A stretch of DNA of 64,000 bases from Actinomycetota bacterium (GCA_947449765.1 CANFSP010000001.1:372001-436000), one strand, 5' to 3'; shown: positions 28,342-37,134, numbered from the stretch's first letter. The notes: generated by a model not told the origin, from the letters alone. Numbers and translations are program-made.

Positions 28342-29493
28342 CTAGCGCAGCAGGTTTTTGCCTGCGCGTGAGGTTCCCGCGGTAGCAATGGTACGAGCGA
28401 GTGCGATGAGTGCCGAGACTGCTGTCGAGCCACCGTCGGCGTCGGATGCCAGCACGGCTGGCACTCCCGCGTCGCCGCCGATACGAACATCCACCCCGAG
28501 CGGTATCCGGGCGAGCACCCGCACCGGCTCAGCCGACTCGTCCGTGTTCAGCCCGCTGGCGACCGCGTCACCGCCACCAAAACCAAACAGGTCCAGCGTG
28601 ACGCCGTCGACGACGCCGGCACACATGTTTTCGACCACACCGAGGATGCGCTGTCCGGTTTGGCGGGCCAGCATCCCGGCCCGGATCGCCACCCCAGCCG
28701 CGGCCGCCTGAGGCGTGGTCACGATGAGCACCTCGGAGTGGGGCAACAACTGGCCCACGGTGATCGCGACATCGCCGGTGCCCGGCGGCAGGTCGAGCAG
28801 GAGAAAGTCGAGGTCGCCAAAAAACACGTCCGTCACAAACTGAGTGATCGTGCGTTGGAGCATCGGGCCACGCCAGGCGATGGCGGCCGTTTGATCGTCG
28901 ACAAACATGCCAATCGAGATCACTTTGACGTCGTGCGCAACCGGAGGCACGATCATGTCATCCAACCGGGTGGGCTTGACCGGAATGCCCTCCGGCGCCA
29001 AACCCATGAGCGCGGGAATGGAATAACCGTGCACATCCGCATCGAGAATGCCCACGCGAAACCCGAGGGTCGTCAGCGCACACGCGAGATTGACGGTCAG
29101 GGTCGATTTGCCGACCCCACCCTTGCCGCTGGTGACGGCGATCACGCGGGTGAGCGAGTCCGCCGTGAAGGGATTGACCCGCGCCGCCGGACGCAACTGC
29201 GCAATCATGAGCGTGCGCTCCTTGGCCGTCATGACGAGCAGGTTGACGTCTGCCGAAGAAATGCCGGCAACCGAGAGGGCGGCGGCACGAACATCCGCTT
29301 CGATGCGTGCCGCGGCTGGGCATCCGGTTATCGTCAATTTCACGTCGATGGATGCGCCCGCGCCCGCTACCCGCACATCCCCAACCATGCCGAGCTCGCC
29401 AAGGGGACGCCTCAGCTCAGGGTCGATCACGGCAGACACGGCCGTCACCACGGATTGTGCGAGCTCGCGTTCAGCGGGGGCTGAACTCATCAC
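28342..29493 (-). CDS. mrp: Mrp/ApbC-family iron-sulfur cluster carrier ATPase
   Basis: The 383-residue protein has an N-terminal MIP18/DUF59 domain (residues about 10-95) and a C-terminal MinD-like P-loop ATPase with GKGGVGKST at 123-131. Mrp proteins carry or insert Fe-S clusters. The CxxC pair found in many homologues is absent. VENMCAGVVDG has one cysteine where the pair would be, so it is the Cys-poor form. GTG 29493 overlaps the DUF1003 stop by four bases (GTGA). ATG 29490 is an equally possible start. Confidence 0.85.
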   Translation of the reverse strand: MMSSAPAERELAQSVVTAVSAVIDPELRRPLGELGMVGDVRVAGAGASIDVKLTITGCPAAARIEADVRAAALSVAGISSADVNLLVMTAKERTLMIAQLRPAARVNPFTADSLTRVIAVTSGKGGVGKSTLTVNLACALTTLGFRVGILDADVHGYSIPALMGLAPEGIPVKPTRLDDMIVPPVAHDVKVISIGMFVDDQTAAIAWRGPMLQRTITQFVTDVFFGDLDFLLLDLPPGTGDVAITVGQLLPHSEVLIVTTPQAAAAGVAIRAGMLARQTGQRILGVVENMCAGVVDGVTLDLFGFGGGDAVASGLNTDESAEPVRVLARIPLGVDVRIGGDAGVPAVLASDADGGSTAVSALIALARTIATAGTSRAGKNLLR

Positions 29494-30074
29494 GCGCGCT
29501 TGGTGGCCCGAGCCGCCGCTTTGGGGGCAGCTGGTGTCGCGGACTTCGGTGCGGTTTTGGCGCTGGGTTTCGCCGCGGGAGTTGAGGCACGTTCTTCCTC
29601 AAGTTCTTCGAGCAGAGCCCGCAGTTCCGAGCGGATGAAGTCTTTCGTCGCAACGTCTTTCATGGCCAGCCGAAGTGCAACCACCTCGCGTGCCAGGTAT
29701 TCGGTGTCGGCGAGGTTGCGTTCCGCGCGCTGGCGGTCCTGTTCGAACATCATGCGGTCTCGGTCGTCCTGGCGATTCTGGGCAAGAAGAATCATCGGAG
29801 CCGCGTATGACGCCTGAAGCGACAGCAGGAGGGTGAGTGCGGTGAAGCCAATCGCGGCTGAGTCGAATCGCCACGATTCGGGAGCGATCGAGTTGAAAGT
29901 GATCCACACGATGCAAAACAGGGTCAAGCCCACGAGGAACCACGGTGTGCCCATTCCTCGGGCAATCGTCTCGGTCAGACGACCAAATCGATCGCGACTG
30001 CGGTAGGGGCGCGGACCGAGGGATGAAAAACCTTTGGGCGTATCGAAGTTGTTGTCTTCACGCTTGCGTGCCAT
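29490..30074 (-). CDS. DUF1003 membrane protein
   Basis: The 194-residue protein has two spans (about 43-62 and 73-95) of the DUF1003 type, with conserved FNSIAPESWRFD between them. A charged helix follows (NRQDDRDRMMFEQDRQRAERN). The tail (about 160-194) is Ala/Lys-rich. Function unknown. DUF1003 genes commonly sit beside the MgtE-N/CBS protein gene, as here. An excellent GAGGAGG site precedes the ATG, inside the end of the upstream gene. Confidence 0.85.
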   Translation of the reverse strand: MARKREDNNFDTPKGFSSLGPRPYRSRDRFGRLTETIARGMGTPWFLVGLTLFCIVWITFNSIAPESWRFDSAAIGFTALTLLLSLQASYAAPMILLAQNRQDDRDRMMFEQDRQRAERNLADTEYLAREVVALRLAMKDVATKDFIRSELRALLEELEEERASTPAAKPSAKTAPKSATPAAPKAAARATKRA

Positions 30075-31497
30075 TGGCTTTCCTCCTCTCGGATGCGGAT
30101 GCGGATGCGGATGCGGATGCGGATGCGGATGCGGACGCGGACGCGGATTGCGTCATCGGTCGTTTCGTCCCGGCGGCCAATCCGGCGCGCGACGAGCTGG
30201 TCGAACCTTGGGTGCGCCGCTTAGCCGCCGCGGTTTTTTCGACGCTCGGCTTGACGGCGTCACCGTCGTCGTAGCTGCGCCAGTCGTCGGGCAGCAAGTA
30301 GTCGAGCACGTCGTCAATCGTGACCACGCCGACCAGTCGGTTGTTGTCATCCACGACCGGAACGGACACCAGGTTGTAGCTGGCGAGAATACGCGAGACC
30401 ACGGCTGCCGAGGTGTTGACGTTGATGGGTTCCGTGCCGTCGTCGAGCAAGCTGCCGATTTTTTCGTGCGGCGGGTAGCGAAGCAGTCGCTGAAAGTGCA
30501 CGAGCCCCAGGTATTTTCCGGTTGGTGCTTCAAAGGGTGGGAGCGTGACACAGACCGCCGCAGCAATCGTGGGGTCAAGTTCGTGCCGGCGGATGTGCGC
30601 GAGCGCCTCAGCGACCGTGGCTTCCGCCGAGAGGATGATCGGCTCCGGTGTCATCAGACCACCGGCGGTATCTGCGCCGAAGCTCAAGAGCATGCGCACG
30701 TCTTCGGCCTCTTCGGGCTCCATCAGATCGAGCAGCTCTTCACCCTGCGCTTTCGGAAGCTGGGCAATCAAGTCGGCCGCGTCATCCGGATCCATTTCGT
30801 CGAGGATGTCGGCAGCACGCTCTGACTCGAGGTGCGAAATGAGGTCAACCTGGTCGCTCTCGGCCATCTCTTCGAGGGCGTCGGCGAGTCGGTCATCGGG
30901 GAGCTCTTCGGCAACCTCAAGTCGGCGCTCTTCGGGGAGGTCGAGCAGCGACGTGGCCAGGTCGGCCGGCTTCAAGTCGTAGTAGGTAGCGATGAGCGCT
31001 TCTGCCGACTGTGATTCGCCGGTGGTCTGCTTGGCGCGGACTTCGGACCAGTCGACGAGCGACGTGGCACCTTTGGTCAGTGGTGCGCTCGCCACGCGAG
31101 GGCGACGAACGAAAAGTTGCGAAATTTCCCATTCGCCCGGTCCGGTTTCGGCAATGGCAACGTCTTCAACCGTGGCTTCGCCGGAACCGTCGTTGAAGGA
31201 AAATTTGCGTCCCAAGAATTCGGCGATAATGCGGATTTCACCGGCCCGCTGCTCGAATTTGTGCGTGTTCAACAACCCCGTCGTGAACACCTGCCCATTG
31301 GCGATGGTCTCGATGCGTCCGATAGACGCAAATACCCGCCGACGACCGGGAACTTCGACCACCAGCCCGATGACAACGGGGGAGTTCTGGGCACGCTGAA
31401 CGACGACAACGTCGCGAACGCGACCCACGCGGTCTCCCACGGGGTCGAAAACGTCGCACCCGACAAGACGGGCGACAAAAACGCGTGCGCCACTCAC
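30058..31497 (-). CDS. MgtE N-terminal/CBS domain protein without a channel domain
   Basis: This 479-residue cytoplasmic protein combines a PRC-barrel-like N-terminus (about 1-130), an MgtE N-domain (SLLDLPEERRLEVAEELPDDRLADALEEM and following) and two CBS motifs (GLMTPEPIIL and VVSRILASYNLVSVPVVDDNNRLVG). It lacks the five-span magnesium channel of true MgtE, so it is a sensor or regulator at most. The C-terminus is a Ser-Ala repeat tail encoded by nine hexanucleotides. GTG 31497 follows TAACCT by seven bases. The longer frame to 31542 overlaps pepP. Confidence 0.82.
   Translation of the reverse strand: MSGARVFVARLVGCDVFDPVGDRVGRVRDVVVVQRAQNSPVVIGLVVEVPGRRRVFASIGRIETIANGQVFTTGLLNTHKFEQRAGEIRIIAEFLGRKFSFNDGSGEATVEDVAIAETGPGEWEISQLFVRRPRVASAPLTKGATSLVDWSEVRAKQTTGESQSAEALIATYYDLKPADLATSLLDLPEERRLEVAEELPDDRLADALEEMAESDQVDLISHLESERAADILDEMDPDDAADLIAQLPKAQGEELLDLMEPEEAEDVRMLLSFGADTAGGLMTPEPIILSAEATVAEALAHIRRHELDPTIAAAVCVTLPPFEAPTGKYLGLVHFQRLLRYPPHEKIGSLLDDGTEPINVNTSAAVVSRILASYNLVSVPVVDDNNRLVGVVTIDDVLDYLLPDDWRSYDDGDAVKPSVEKTAAAKRRTQGSTSSSRAGLAAGTKRPMTQSASASASASASASASASASERRKANGTQA
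30091..30144. repeat. Hexanucleotide tandem repeat in the MgtE-N/CBS gene
   Basis: Nine tandem hexamers on the plus strand (seven GGATGC, then two GGACGC). On the coding strand they encode alternating Ser-Ala in the C-terminal tail. Slippage would change length without shifting frame. Confidence 0.9.
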
Positions 31498-31504
31498 GTT
31501 TCTA

Positions 31505-31510
31505 AGGTTA
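31505..31510 (-). promoter_or_regulatory. -10 box, leaderless promoter of MgtE-N/CBS gene
   Basis: TAACCT, seven bases, then GTG 31497. It overlaps the stop codon of the upstream aminopeptidase gene. Confidence 0.5.
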
Positions 31511-32890
31511 TCGCGCGAACTGTGCCATCCACGCCTCGACATCGTCGGCGGTTCGGGGGATGCTCGCCGAGAGATTTTCGGCGCCAGATTCGGTCACCAG
31601 GATGTCGTCCTCGATGCGCACGCCGATTCCGCGGAACTCGGCCGGAACCGTGAGGTCATCCGGCTGAAAATAGAGTCCGGGTTCGATGGTGAAGATCATG
31701 CCGGGAGTGATGATGCCGTCCATGTACATTTCGCGTCGGGCTGCGGCACAGTCGTGAACGTCGAGGCCGAGATGATGGCTGGTTCCGTGCACCATGTACC
31801 GACGGTGGTATTGCTTATCGGTCTCGAGTGATTCCTCGGCGCTGACCGGCAAGAAACCCCACTCGGCGGTTTTTCGCGCGATCACGCTCATCGCCGTCTT
31901 GTGCACTTCGCTGAACGTGACTCCCGGTTTCACGACGGCGAAGGCTGCATCAGCTGCTTCACGAACCGCCTCGTAGACTTGGCGCTGCACCGGGCTGAAT
32001 CGACCCGACACCGGCAGGGTGCGCGTGATGTCGGCTGTGTAGTAGCTGTCGAGTTCGACACCAGCATCAATGAGCACGAGCTCGTTCGCCTTCACGATTC
32101 CGTCGTTTTTGACCCAGTGCAGAATGCATGCGTGCTCACCCGCCGCGGCAATCGTGCCGTATCCGACGTCGTTGCCCTCGAGTCTGGCGCGTGACGCGAA
32201 CGCGCCCTCGATGATGCGCTCGCCCCGCGGATTGCCCGCGATGAGGGGCAGCACACGCGCGATGTCACCAAAGCCGCGCGAGGTCGCCTCGATGGCGAGG
32301 CGCATCTGACTCACTTCGTAGTCGTCTTTGATGAGCCGCATCTCACTGAGCACCTGCCGCAGGTCTTTGGGATTGTGCCGCTCCGGAGTCTTGAGCACAC
32401 TCGCATCGAGCTCGGCAAGTGCACTCAAGTCACGCGTGGCGATGCCGAGCTCACCCGAGACCGTGGCCAACGAGGGGCGGGGTCCAATCCAGAACTCGCC
32501 AATGGCCGGGTTTGCGTAAAACTCGTCCGAGTCGCGGCCGGCAGGGGCTCGAAAATACAGTGTGGCGACGTGAGTTGCGCTTCCCTCGACGGGTTCGAGC
32601 ACGAGAATCGATCCCGGTTCGGCGTCACTACCCCAGCCGGTGAGCCAGCAAAAATCGCTGTCAGCCCGATACGGGTACATCGTGTCATTCGCGCGCACTT
32701 TCTCGTCGCCTGCCGCGATGACGATGCGCTTGCCCGCAAAGGCGGCTCCGAGGCGCGCGCGACGGTCGGCAGCGAAACGTGCGCTGTCGCGCAGGGTTGG
32801 TGGTGCATCCACTCGCTCTGCCCACTGGCTGCCGATGTACTCGGCAAAGGCGTTTGAGGCGGGGGTCGTCGACCGGTTCTTGTTGCCCAT
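31508..32890 (-). CDS. Xaa-Pro aminopeptidase (aminopeptidase P)
   Basis: This 460-residue M24B metallopeptidase removes N-terminal residues preceding proline. The N-domain (AMP_N) spans about 40-190. The pita-bread domain carries metal ligands in LVLIDAGVELDSYYTADITRT, HGTSHHLGLDVHD, FTIEPGLY and GVRIEDDILVT. Length matches PepP. It starts at ATG. It may be co-transcribed with the MgtE-N/CBS, DUF1003 and mrp genes. Confidence 0.92.
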   Translation of the reverse strand: MGNKNRSTTPASNAFAEYIGSQWAERVDAPPTLRDSARFAADRRARLGAAFAGKRIVIAAGDEKVRANDTMYPYRADSDFCWLTGWGSDAEPGSILVLEPVEGSATHVATLYFRAPAGRDSDEFYANPAIGEFWIGPRPSLATVSGELGIATRDLSALAELDASVLKTPERHNPKDLRQVLSEMRLIKDDYEVSQMRLAIEATSRGFGDIARVLPLIAGNPRGERIIEGAFASRARLEGNDVGYGTIAAAGEHACILHWVKNDGIVKANELVLIDAGVELDSYYTADITRTLPVSGRFSPVQRQVYEAVREAADAAFAVVKPGVTFSEVHKTAMSVIARKTAEWGFLPVSAEESLETDKQYHRRYMVHGTSHHLGLDVHDCAAARREMYMDGIITPGMIFTIEPGLYFQPDDLTVPAEFRGIGVRIEDDILVTESGAENLSASIPRTADDVEAWMAQFAR

Positions 32891-32932
32891 GTACTTAAGT
32901 GTGCCAGCAGGCGCGCCGAAATCTCACTCGAG

Positions 32933-33937
32933 CTAACTTGCCGGGACCAGCGTGACCACGACCGGGCGGTGATCGCTGAGAGCGGCTGAGCTGTCCATGT
33001 CGATGGTGATGCCGATGGGCATCCACTCCGCCGAGTAAAAAACGTGGTCGATTTGTGTGCCGATGAGTGCGGGGAGGGAAGCCGGCCACGTGCCGATGGA
33101 TGCGGCACCGAGTGTGTAGGCGGAGTCACCGCAGTTACCAAACACCGCGGGACCCAAGCCCATCACGTTGTCGAGCGAGGCATTGAAATCGCCCGTCACA
33201 ATGACGTTCGCTTCGGAGCATCGCGCGGCTAGCCACGCGAGATCGTCGCGCCACTGCCCAAGCTCGCCCGGAGACGGGGCAATCGCGTGCGCCGCCACGA
33301 TGGTGGGTCGACCAGTCACGCTCGGAATCGCGATGATGCTCGGACTCGTGCTCGTCGTACCGTGGCTCGTGTCGACCGTGTAGGTGCCGAGGTCGGTTGA
33401 GATGAGAAGCACGGTCGAGTGCGAGGTGTAGATGTCGTCGAATGCGTCGTGCAATACCGTGACGGGATGACCGGCCGCGGCCATGAGCGTCGCTACCTGT
33501 TGCCCCGTCTCCAGACTCGTTTCGGGCAGGCTGACCACGTCAGCTTGCACCTTCACCGCGCGCGCGGCGATTTTGTCCGCCCCCGGTTTGCCGCCGAGGG
33601 TGTTCCAGGTGAAGACCGTGAGAGCGCTGCCCTGCTCCTTAGTGGCGGGCGTGTTATTCCATCCGCGCTGGTAGACCAGCCACGCCGATGCGACTCCCAC
33701 AATGACGAGCCAGATGAGCAGGGGTCGGGTGAGTCGGCGTGCGGTCTTGCCAAGCATTCCCAGGACAAGGATGGCGATGATGGCGACCACCGCGACCGCG
33801 ACGTCTGCACCGCGCGAGGCGACCATGAAAGCGAAGGGATTGGTGCGCTGCAGCGAGAACAGTTGGGGCCACAAAACCATCGCACCGGCAACGAGTGCGA
33901 GCAATCCCACAATGAGGGTGACAACTCGTTTAAACAT
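32933..33937 (-). CDS. Endonuclease/exonuclease/phosphatase family membrane protein
   Basis: The 334-residue protein has three N-terminal spans (about residues 4-27, 45-65 and 75-93) and an outward-facing EEP (DNase I-like) domain. Catalytic segments are FTWNTLGG, VVSLPETS, VTGDFNASLDN and SDHRPVVV. Substrate unknown: nuclease, lipid phosphatase or sphingomyelinase-like activity are all possible in this superfamily. ATG 33937 is preferred over the TTG at 33943. It diverges from the PHP gene. Confidence 0.8.
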   Translation of the reverse strand: MFKRVVTLIVGLLALVAGAMVLWPQLFSLQRTNPFAFMVASRGADVAVAVVAIIAILVLGMLGKTARRLTRPLLIWLVIVGVASAWLVYQRGWNNTPATKEQGSALTVFTWNTLGGKPGADKIAARAVKVQADVVSLPETSLETGQQVATLMAAAGHPVTVLHDAFDDIYTSHSTVLLISTDLGTYTVDTSHGTTSTSPSIIAIPSVTGRPTIVAAHAIAPSPGELGQWRDDLAWLAARCSEANVIVTGDFNASLDNVMGLGPAVFGNCGDSAYTLGAASIGTWPASLPALIGTQIDHVFYSAEWMPIGITIDMDSSAALSDHRPVVVTLVPAS

Positions 33938-33944
33938 CGTCAAC

Positions 33945-33950
33945 TAGCAT
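33945..33950 (+). promoter_or_regulatory. -10 box, leaderless promoter of PHP gene
   Basis: TAGCAT, six bases, then ATG 33957, only seven bases from the start of the divergent EEP gene. Confidence 0.55.
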
Positions 33951-33956
33951 GACAGC

Positions 33957-34832
33957 ATGGAGGCGTTTTTTAGAGCACAACAGCCGATTGACCTGCATTT
34001 GCATAGCAACGTCTCTGATGGAAGTGATTCTCCAGCCGAGGTGGTGCGCGCGGCACACGCTGCGGGCGTTCGCACGATGGCACTCACCGATCACGATTCG
34101 ACCAATGGATGGGACGAAGCTCGTGCCGAATGTGAGCGCCTAGGCATGACGTTCATCGGGGGCATGGAGATGTCGACCGTCTCCGACACGGGTGGCGGCA
34201 TCCACTTACTGGCCTATCTCATCGACCCCGATGATGCCGAGTTGATCGCCGCTCGTGAGGCGGTGATTGCGCGTCGCGTTCCTCGCCTTCAGGAAATGAC
34301 GCTGCGCCTCTCCGAGGATTACGAGATTTCCTGGGATGACGTTCTCGAACAGTCGTCGGGAACCAGCATCGGCCGGCCACATCTCGCCTCGGCGATGGTC
34401 AAGCGCGGTCACATCGAGACAGTGTCTGACTTCTTCACGCTCGTCACGCGTGACACGAAGTACTACATCCCGACACCGGCGATTTCGTTTCGCGAGGCAA
34501 TCGGCCTCATTCGAGGAGCCGGCGGGGTGCCCATCACCGCGCATCCCACCGGTCGCACCAAGCCGGGTCACATGATGCCCCGTGAGGCACTACTCGATGT
34601 GTTGAATCTCGGGCTTGCCGGATTCGAACTTGGGCACCGAGAGAATGCGAAGAACCCGGAGGGGCTCGAGCGCATCCGCGAGTACTGCGAGGAGTTTGAT
34701 CTCATCGTCACCGGGTCGAGTGACTATCACGGCTCGCGCAAAGAGAATCGGCCGGGTGAATTTACGACGACGCCCGAGATGCTCATGCGCATCATCGACG
34801 AGGCGACCGGGGCAGAGCCGACCTACGCCTAG
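33957..34832 (+). CDS. PHP-domain phosphoesterase
   Basis: This 291-residue hydrolase has the metal-binding PHP motifs DLHLHSNVSDGSDSP (near residue 10), ALTDHDSTNGW, an internal AHPTGR and GSSDYHGSRK near the end. It matches the stand-alone PHP proteins (YciV/TrpH-like) that remove 5'-nucleotides from RNA or phosphate from nucleoside 3',5'-bisphosphates in studied species. The role here is inferred. The ATG follows TAGCAT by six bases. Confidence 0.85.
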   Translation: MEAFFRAQQPIDLHLHSNVSDGSDSPAEVVRAAHAAGVRTMALTDHDSTNGWDEARAECERLGMTFIGGMEMSTVSDTGGGIHLLAYLIDPDDAELIAAREAVIARRVPRLQEMTLRLSEDYEISWDDVLEQSSGTSIGRPHLASAMVKRGHIETVSDFFTLVTRDTKYYIPTPAISFREAIGLIRGAGGVPITAHPTGRTKPGHMMPREALLDVLNLGLAGFELGHRENAKNPEGLERIREYCEEFDLIVTGSSDYHGSRKENRPGEFTTTPEMLMRIIDEATGAEPTYA

Positions 34833-34840
34833 CCTCCGCT

Positions 34841-34910
34841 GGCTGAGCTTGTCGAAGCCTCCCGCTGGCTGAGCCTGTCGAAGCCTCCGCCGGCTGAGCC
34901 TGTCGAAGCC
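34841..34910. repeat. Three copies of a 19-bp palindromic intergenic repeat
   Basis: GGCTGAGCCTGTCGAAGCC occurs at 34841-34859 (one mismatch), 34867-34885 and 34892-34910, at 25-26 base spacing. It lies between the convergent PHP and DEAD-box genes. The core GAGCCTGTCGA also occurs in the repeat cluster near 54456. Confidence 0.85.
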
Positions 34911-34913
34911 CTA

Positions 34914-36344
34914 CTAATCCCCGCGGGCCGCCCCACCACGCGTACGTGTGCGCGTCCTGTTGCGTGAGGGGTTATTCCCGTCGTGGTGTTCGGCGCCACG
35001 TCCGTCGTGTGCTCCACCGGCCTGCTCGGGAGTACCCTCAGGACTCACGTGTTTGGTGGGGTTGTTGACCCGACGGTTGCGCGTGCGCGAACGATTGGCT
35101 GGCGCATCCCCGGTGGCTTTGTCGCTTTTCGGCTCGCGCTCAATGCCTTTTACCGGCGGGGTGGATTTCAGTCGCCCCTTGACGTCGCGAGATATTCCCA
35201 AATCGGAATATAAGTGATCGCTCGATGAATACGTTTCGACCGGCTCGGGTTGACCGAACTCGAGCGCGCGGTTGATGAGGGCCCACTTGTGCAGGTCTTC
35301 CCAGTCAACGAAGGTAACCGCGATACCCGTCTTGCCTGCGCGCCCGGTTCGACCGGCGCGGTGCAGGTAAGTCTTGTCATCGTCGGGGATGGTGTGATTG
35401 ATCACGTGAGTCACGTCATCCACGTCGATTCCACGTGCCGCCACGTCGGTTGCGATGAGGATCTCTTTCTTGCCCGCCTTGAACGCGGCCATCGATCGCT
35501 CACGTGCCTCCTGGTTCATGTCGCCGTGCACGGCGACGGCCGGGAATCCTCGATCGGCAAGTTCTTCGAGCAGGCGTGAGGCGGCGCGCTTGGTGCGGGT
35601 GAAAATAACCGTCTTGCCGCGACCATCTGCCTGCAGGATGCGCGCGATGACCTCATCTTTGTCGAGCGAGTGCGCGCGGTACACCAAGTGCGTGATGTTG
35701 GCCTGCGTGAGTCCCTCATCGGGGTCGGTCGCACGAATGTGCACCGGCTTGTTCATGAATCGGCGGGCGAGCGTGATGATCGGGCCGGGCATGGTTGCCG
35801 AGAAGAGCATGGTGTGTCGCGTTGCCGGAACCTTGGCAAAGATTTTTTCGATGTCGGCGAGAAAGCCGAGGTCGAGCATCTTGTCGGCTTCGTCGAGCAC
35901 GATTTCGGTCACGTTGCCCAGGGTCAGCAGTCGCTGGCTGGCGAGGTCGAGCAATCGACCCGGTGTGCCGACCACAATCTGTGCGCCCGCTTTGAGCTGT
36001 TCGATCTGCCCTTCGTAGGCTTTGCCGCCGTAGATCGAGACGACTTTGGTGGGTCGGTTGCCCGTGGCGATTTCTAGGTCTTCGGTCACCTGCACGCACA
36101 GTTCGCGAGTGGGTACGACAATGAGTGCCTTGACTCCGCCTTCCGGGTCGAGCCCCAGGCGTTGAATGAGCGGAAGACCAAACCCGAAGGTTTTTCCGGT
36201 ACCCGTTTTGGCTTGACCGATGATGTCCTGGCCGGTCAGTGCGAGCGGGATGGTCTGCTCTTGTATCGGGAACGGTTCGGTGATCCCCTTCGCCTCGAGG
36301 GCGGCTGCAATATCGGGCTCAATGCCCAGATCAATAAATGTCAT
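34914..36344 (-). CDS. DEAD-box RNA helicase (RhlE-like)
   Basis: The 476-residue ATP-dependent RNA helicase carries the Q motif (PFPIQEQTIPLAL), Walker A AKTGTGKT, PTRELCVQV, DEAD (VLDEADKMLDLGF), SAT and HRAGRTGRAG. The last 90 or so residues are Arg/Asn-rich and disordered-looking, typical of RNA-binding tails. The frame opens at 36479, but ATG 36344 (TFIDLGIEPDI) is the family start and avoids overlap with the divergent gene. A TAGGCT box lies ten bases upstream of it. Confidence 0.92.
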   Translation of the reverse strand: MTFIDLGIEPDIAAALEAKGITEPFPIQEQTIPLALTGQDIIGQAKTGTGKTFGFGLPLIQRLGLDPEGGVKALIVVPTRELCVQVTEDLEIATGNRPTKVVSIYGGKAYEGQIEQLKAGAQIVVGTPGRLLDLASQRLLTLGNVTEIVLDEADKMLDLGFLADIEKIFAKVPATRHTMLFSATMPGPIITLARRFMNKPVHIRATDPDEGLTQANITHLVYRAHSLDKDEVIARILQADGRGKTVIFTRTKRAASRLLEELADRGFPAVAVHGDMNQEARERSMAAFKAGKKEILIATDVAARGIDVDDVTHVINHTIPDDDKTYLHRAGRTGRAGKTGIAVTFVDWEDLHKWALINRALEFGQPEPVETYSSSDHLYSDLGISRDVKGRLKSTPPVKGIEREPKSDKATGDAPANRSRTRNRRVNNPTKHVSPEGTPEQAGGAHDGRGAEHHDGNNPSRNRTRTRTRGGAARGD

Positions 36345-36354
36345 GTTGCTTGTC

Positions 36355-36367
36355 AGCCTACTAGGCT
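36355..36367. promoter_or_regulatory. Back-to-back -10 boxes of the helicase and ferritin-like genes
   Basis: AGCCTA-C-TAGGCT: the minus-strand TAGGCT (36355-36360) serves the helicase, and the plus-strand TAGGCT (36362-36367) serves the ferritin-like gene. One base separates them, so the two promoters must overlap completely. Confidence 0.55.
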
Positions 36368-36375
36368 TAGTTTTC

Positions 36376-37095
36376 GTGTTTGAGTGGTTGAAGAGGCGTC
36401 GCGCCAAAGCTGAGGCGTTGCGCATCACACCTCGTAAAGAGGTGGAGGTCACCGCAGCCAAGGTCAACCTCGCAGACATGAGCCCGGATGCCCTTTCTCT
36501 GCTCGGGCAGGTGGCCTATTTCGAGCTGGCGGTGTTCGAGTCTCTCTCCCGTGCCGTTTCCGAAGCTCCCGACCTCGTCGCCAAGGAAGGCCTCAGCACG
36601 GTTGCCGGTGAGGCGCTGGAAAAGCATCACGGATTGGTCGAACTCATCCGGGGGATGAAGAAGGATCCGGCGGAGGCGATGGAGCCGTTCGCTGACGACA
36701 TTGACCGATTTGAGTCACTTACACGCGGTCGTGACTGGTACGAGACGTTGGTCGGCGTTTACCTCACGGCAGGTTTTTTGAACGAGTTCTTTCTCGCTCT
36801 CGCGGTGAGTTTGCCGGCAAAACAGCGTCGTGTGGTTCAAGACCTTCTGGAGAGTGACCGCACCGGGGCTGTGCTGGTTGAGGAGATTCGTGTCGGCCAG
36901 GCGGCTGACCCGACGCTCGCGTCCCGGCTTGCGCTGTGGGGTCGACGACTGATGGGCGACACCCAGCTCGTGGCTCGTTCAGCCTTGCGATTGTCGGGGA
37001 ACCCCGCTGATCACGAGAGCCGACTCGAGCCGGTGTTCACAGATCTGGTGGGTTCACACACCATGCGTATGGATGCGTTGGGCCTGACCGCTTGA
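36376..37095 (+). CDS. Ferritin-like fold protein (MiaE-like)
   Basis: This 239-residue, mostly helical protein resembles the actinobacterial ferritin-like domain proteins related to tRNA hydroxylase MiaE. Candidate carboxylate/histidine metal ligands are in VAYFELAVFESL, ALEKHHGLVELI and ETLVGVYLTAGFLNEFF. Whether it modifies tRNA is not known. The frame opens at 36220, antisense to the helicase. GTG 36376, eight bases after TAGGCT, is the likely start. Its place between a helicase and DUF3107 is conserved in actinobacteria (from memory). Confidence 0.75.
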   Translation: MFEWLKRRRAKAEALRITPRKEVEVTAAKVNLADMSPDALSLLGQVAYFELAVFESLSRAVSEAPDLVAKEGLSTVAGEALEKHHGLVELIRGMKKDPAEAMEPFADDIDRFESLTRGRDWYETLVGVYLTAGFLNEFFLALAVSLPAKQRRVVQDLLESDRTGAVLVEEIRVGQAADPTLASRLALWGRRLMGDTQLVARSALRLSGNPADHESRLEPVFTDLVGSHTMRMDALGLTA

Positions 37096-37134
37096 CGGCT
37101 TCGCGGCCCGACCGCCTGACAGCTGAGCGAGCTT

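Noticed and set aside
28342-28370. GC-rich stem with T/A-rich loop at the end of mrp as terminator
   Set aside because: The stem has a bulge and lies inside the coding region; not strong enough to list.
33941-33943. TTG start for the EEP-family gene
   Set aside because: ATG 33937 lies two codons downstream and is the more usual start; the TTG adds nothing recognisable.
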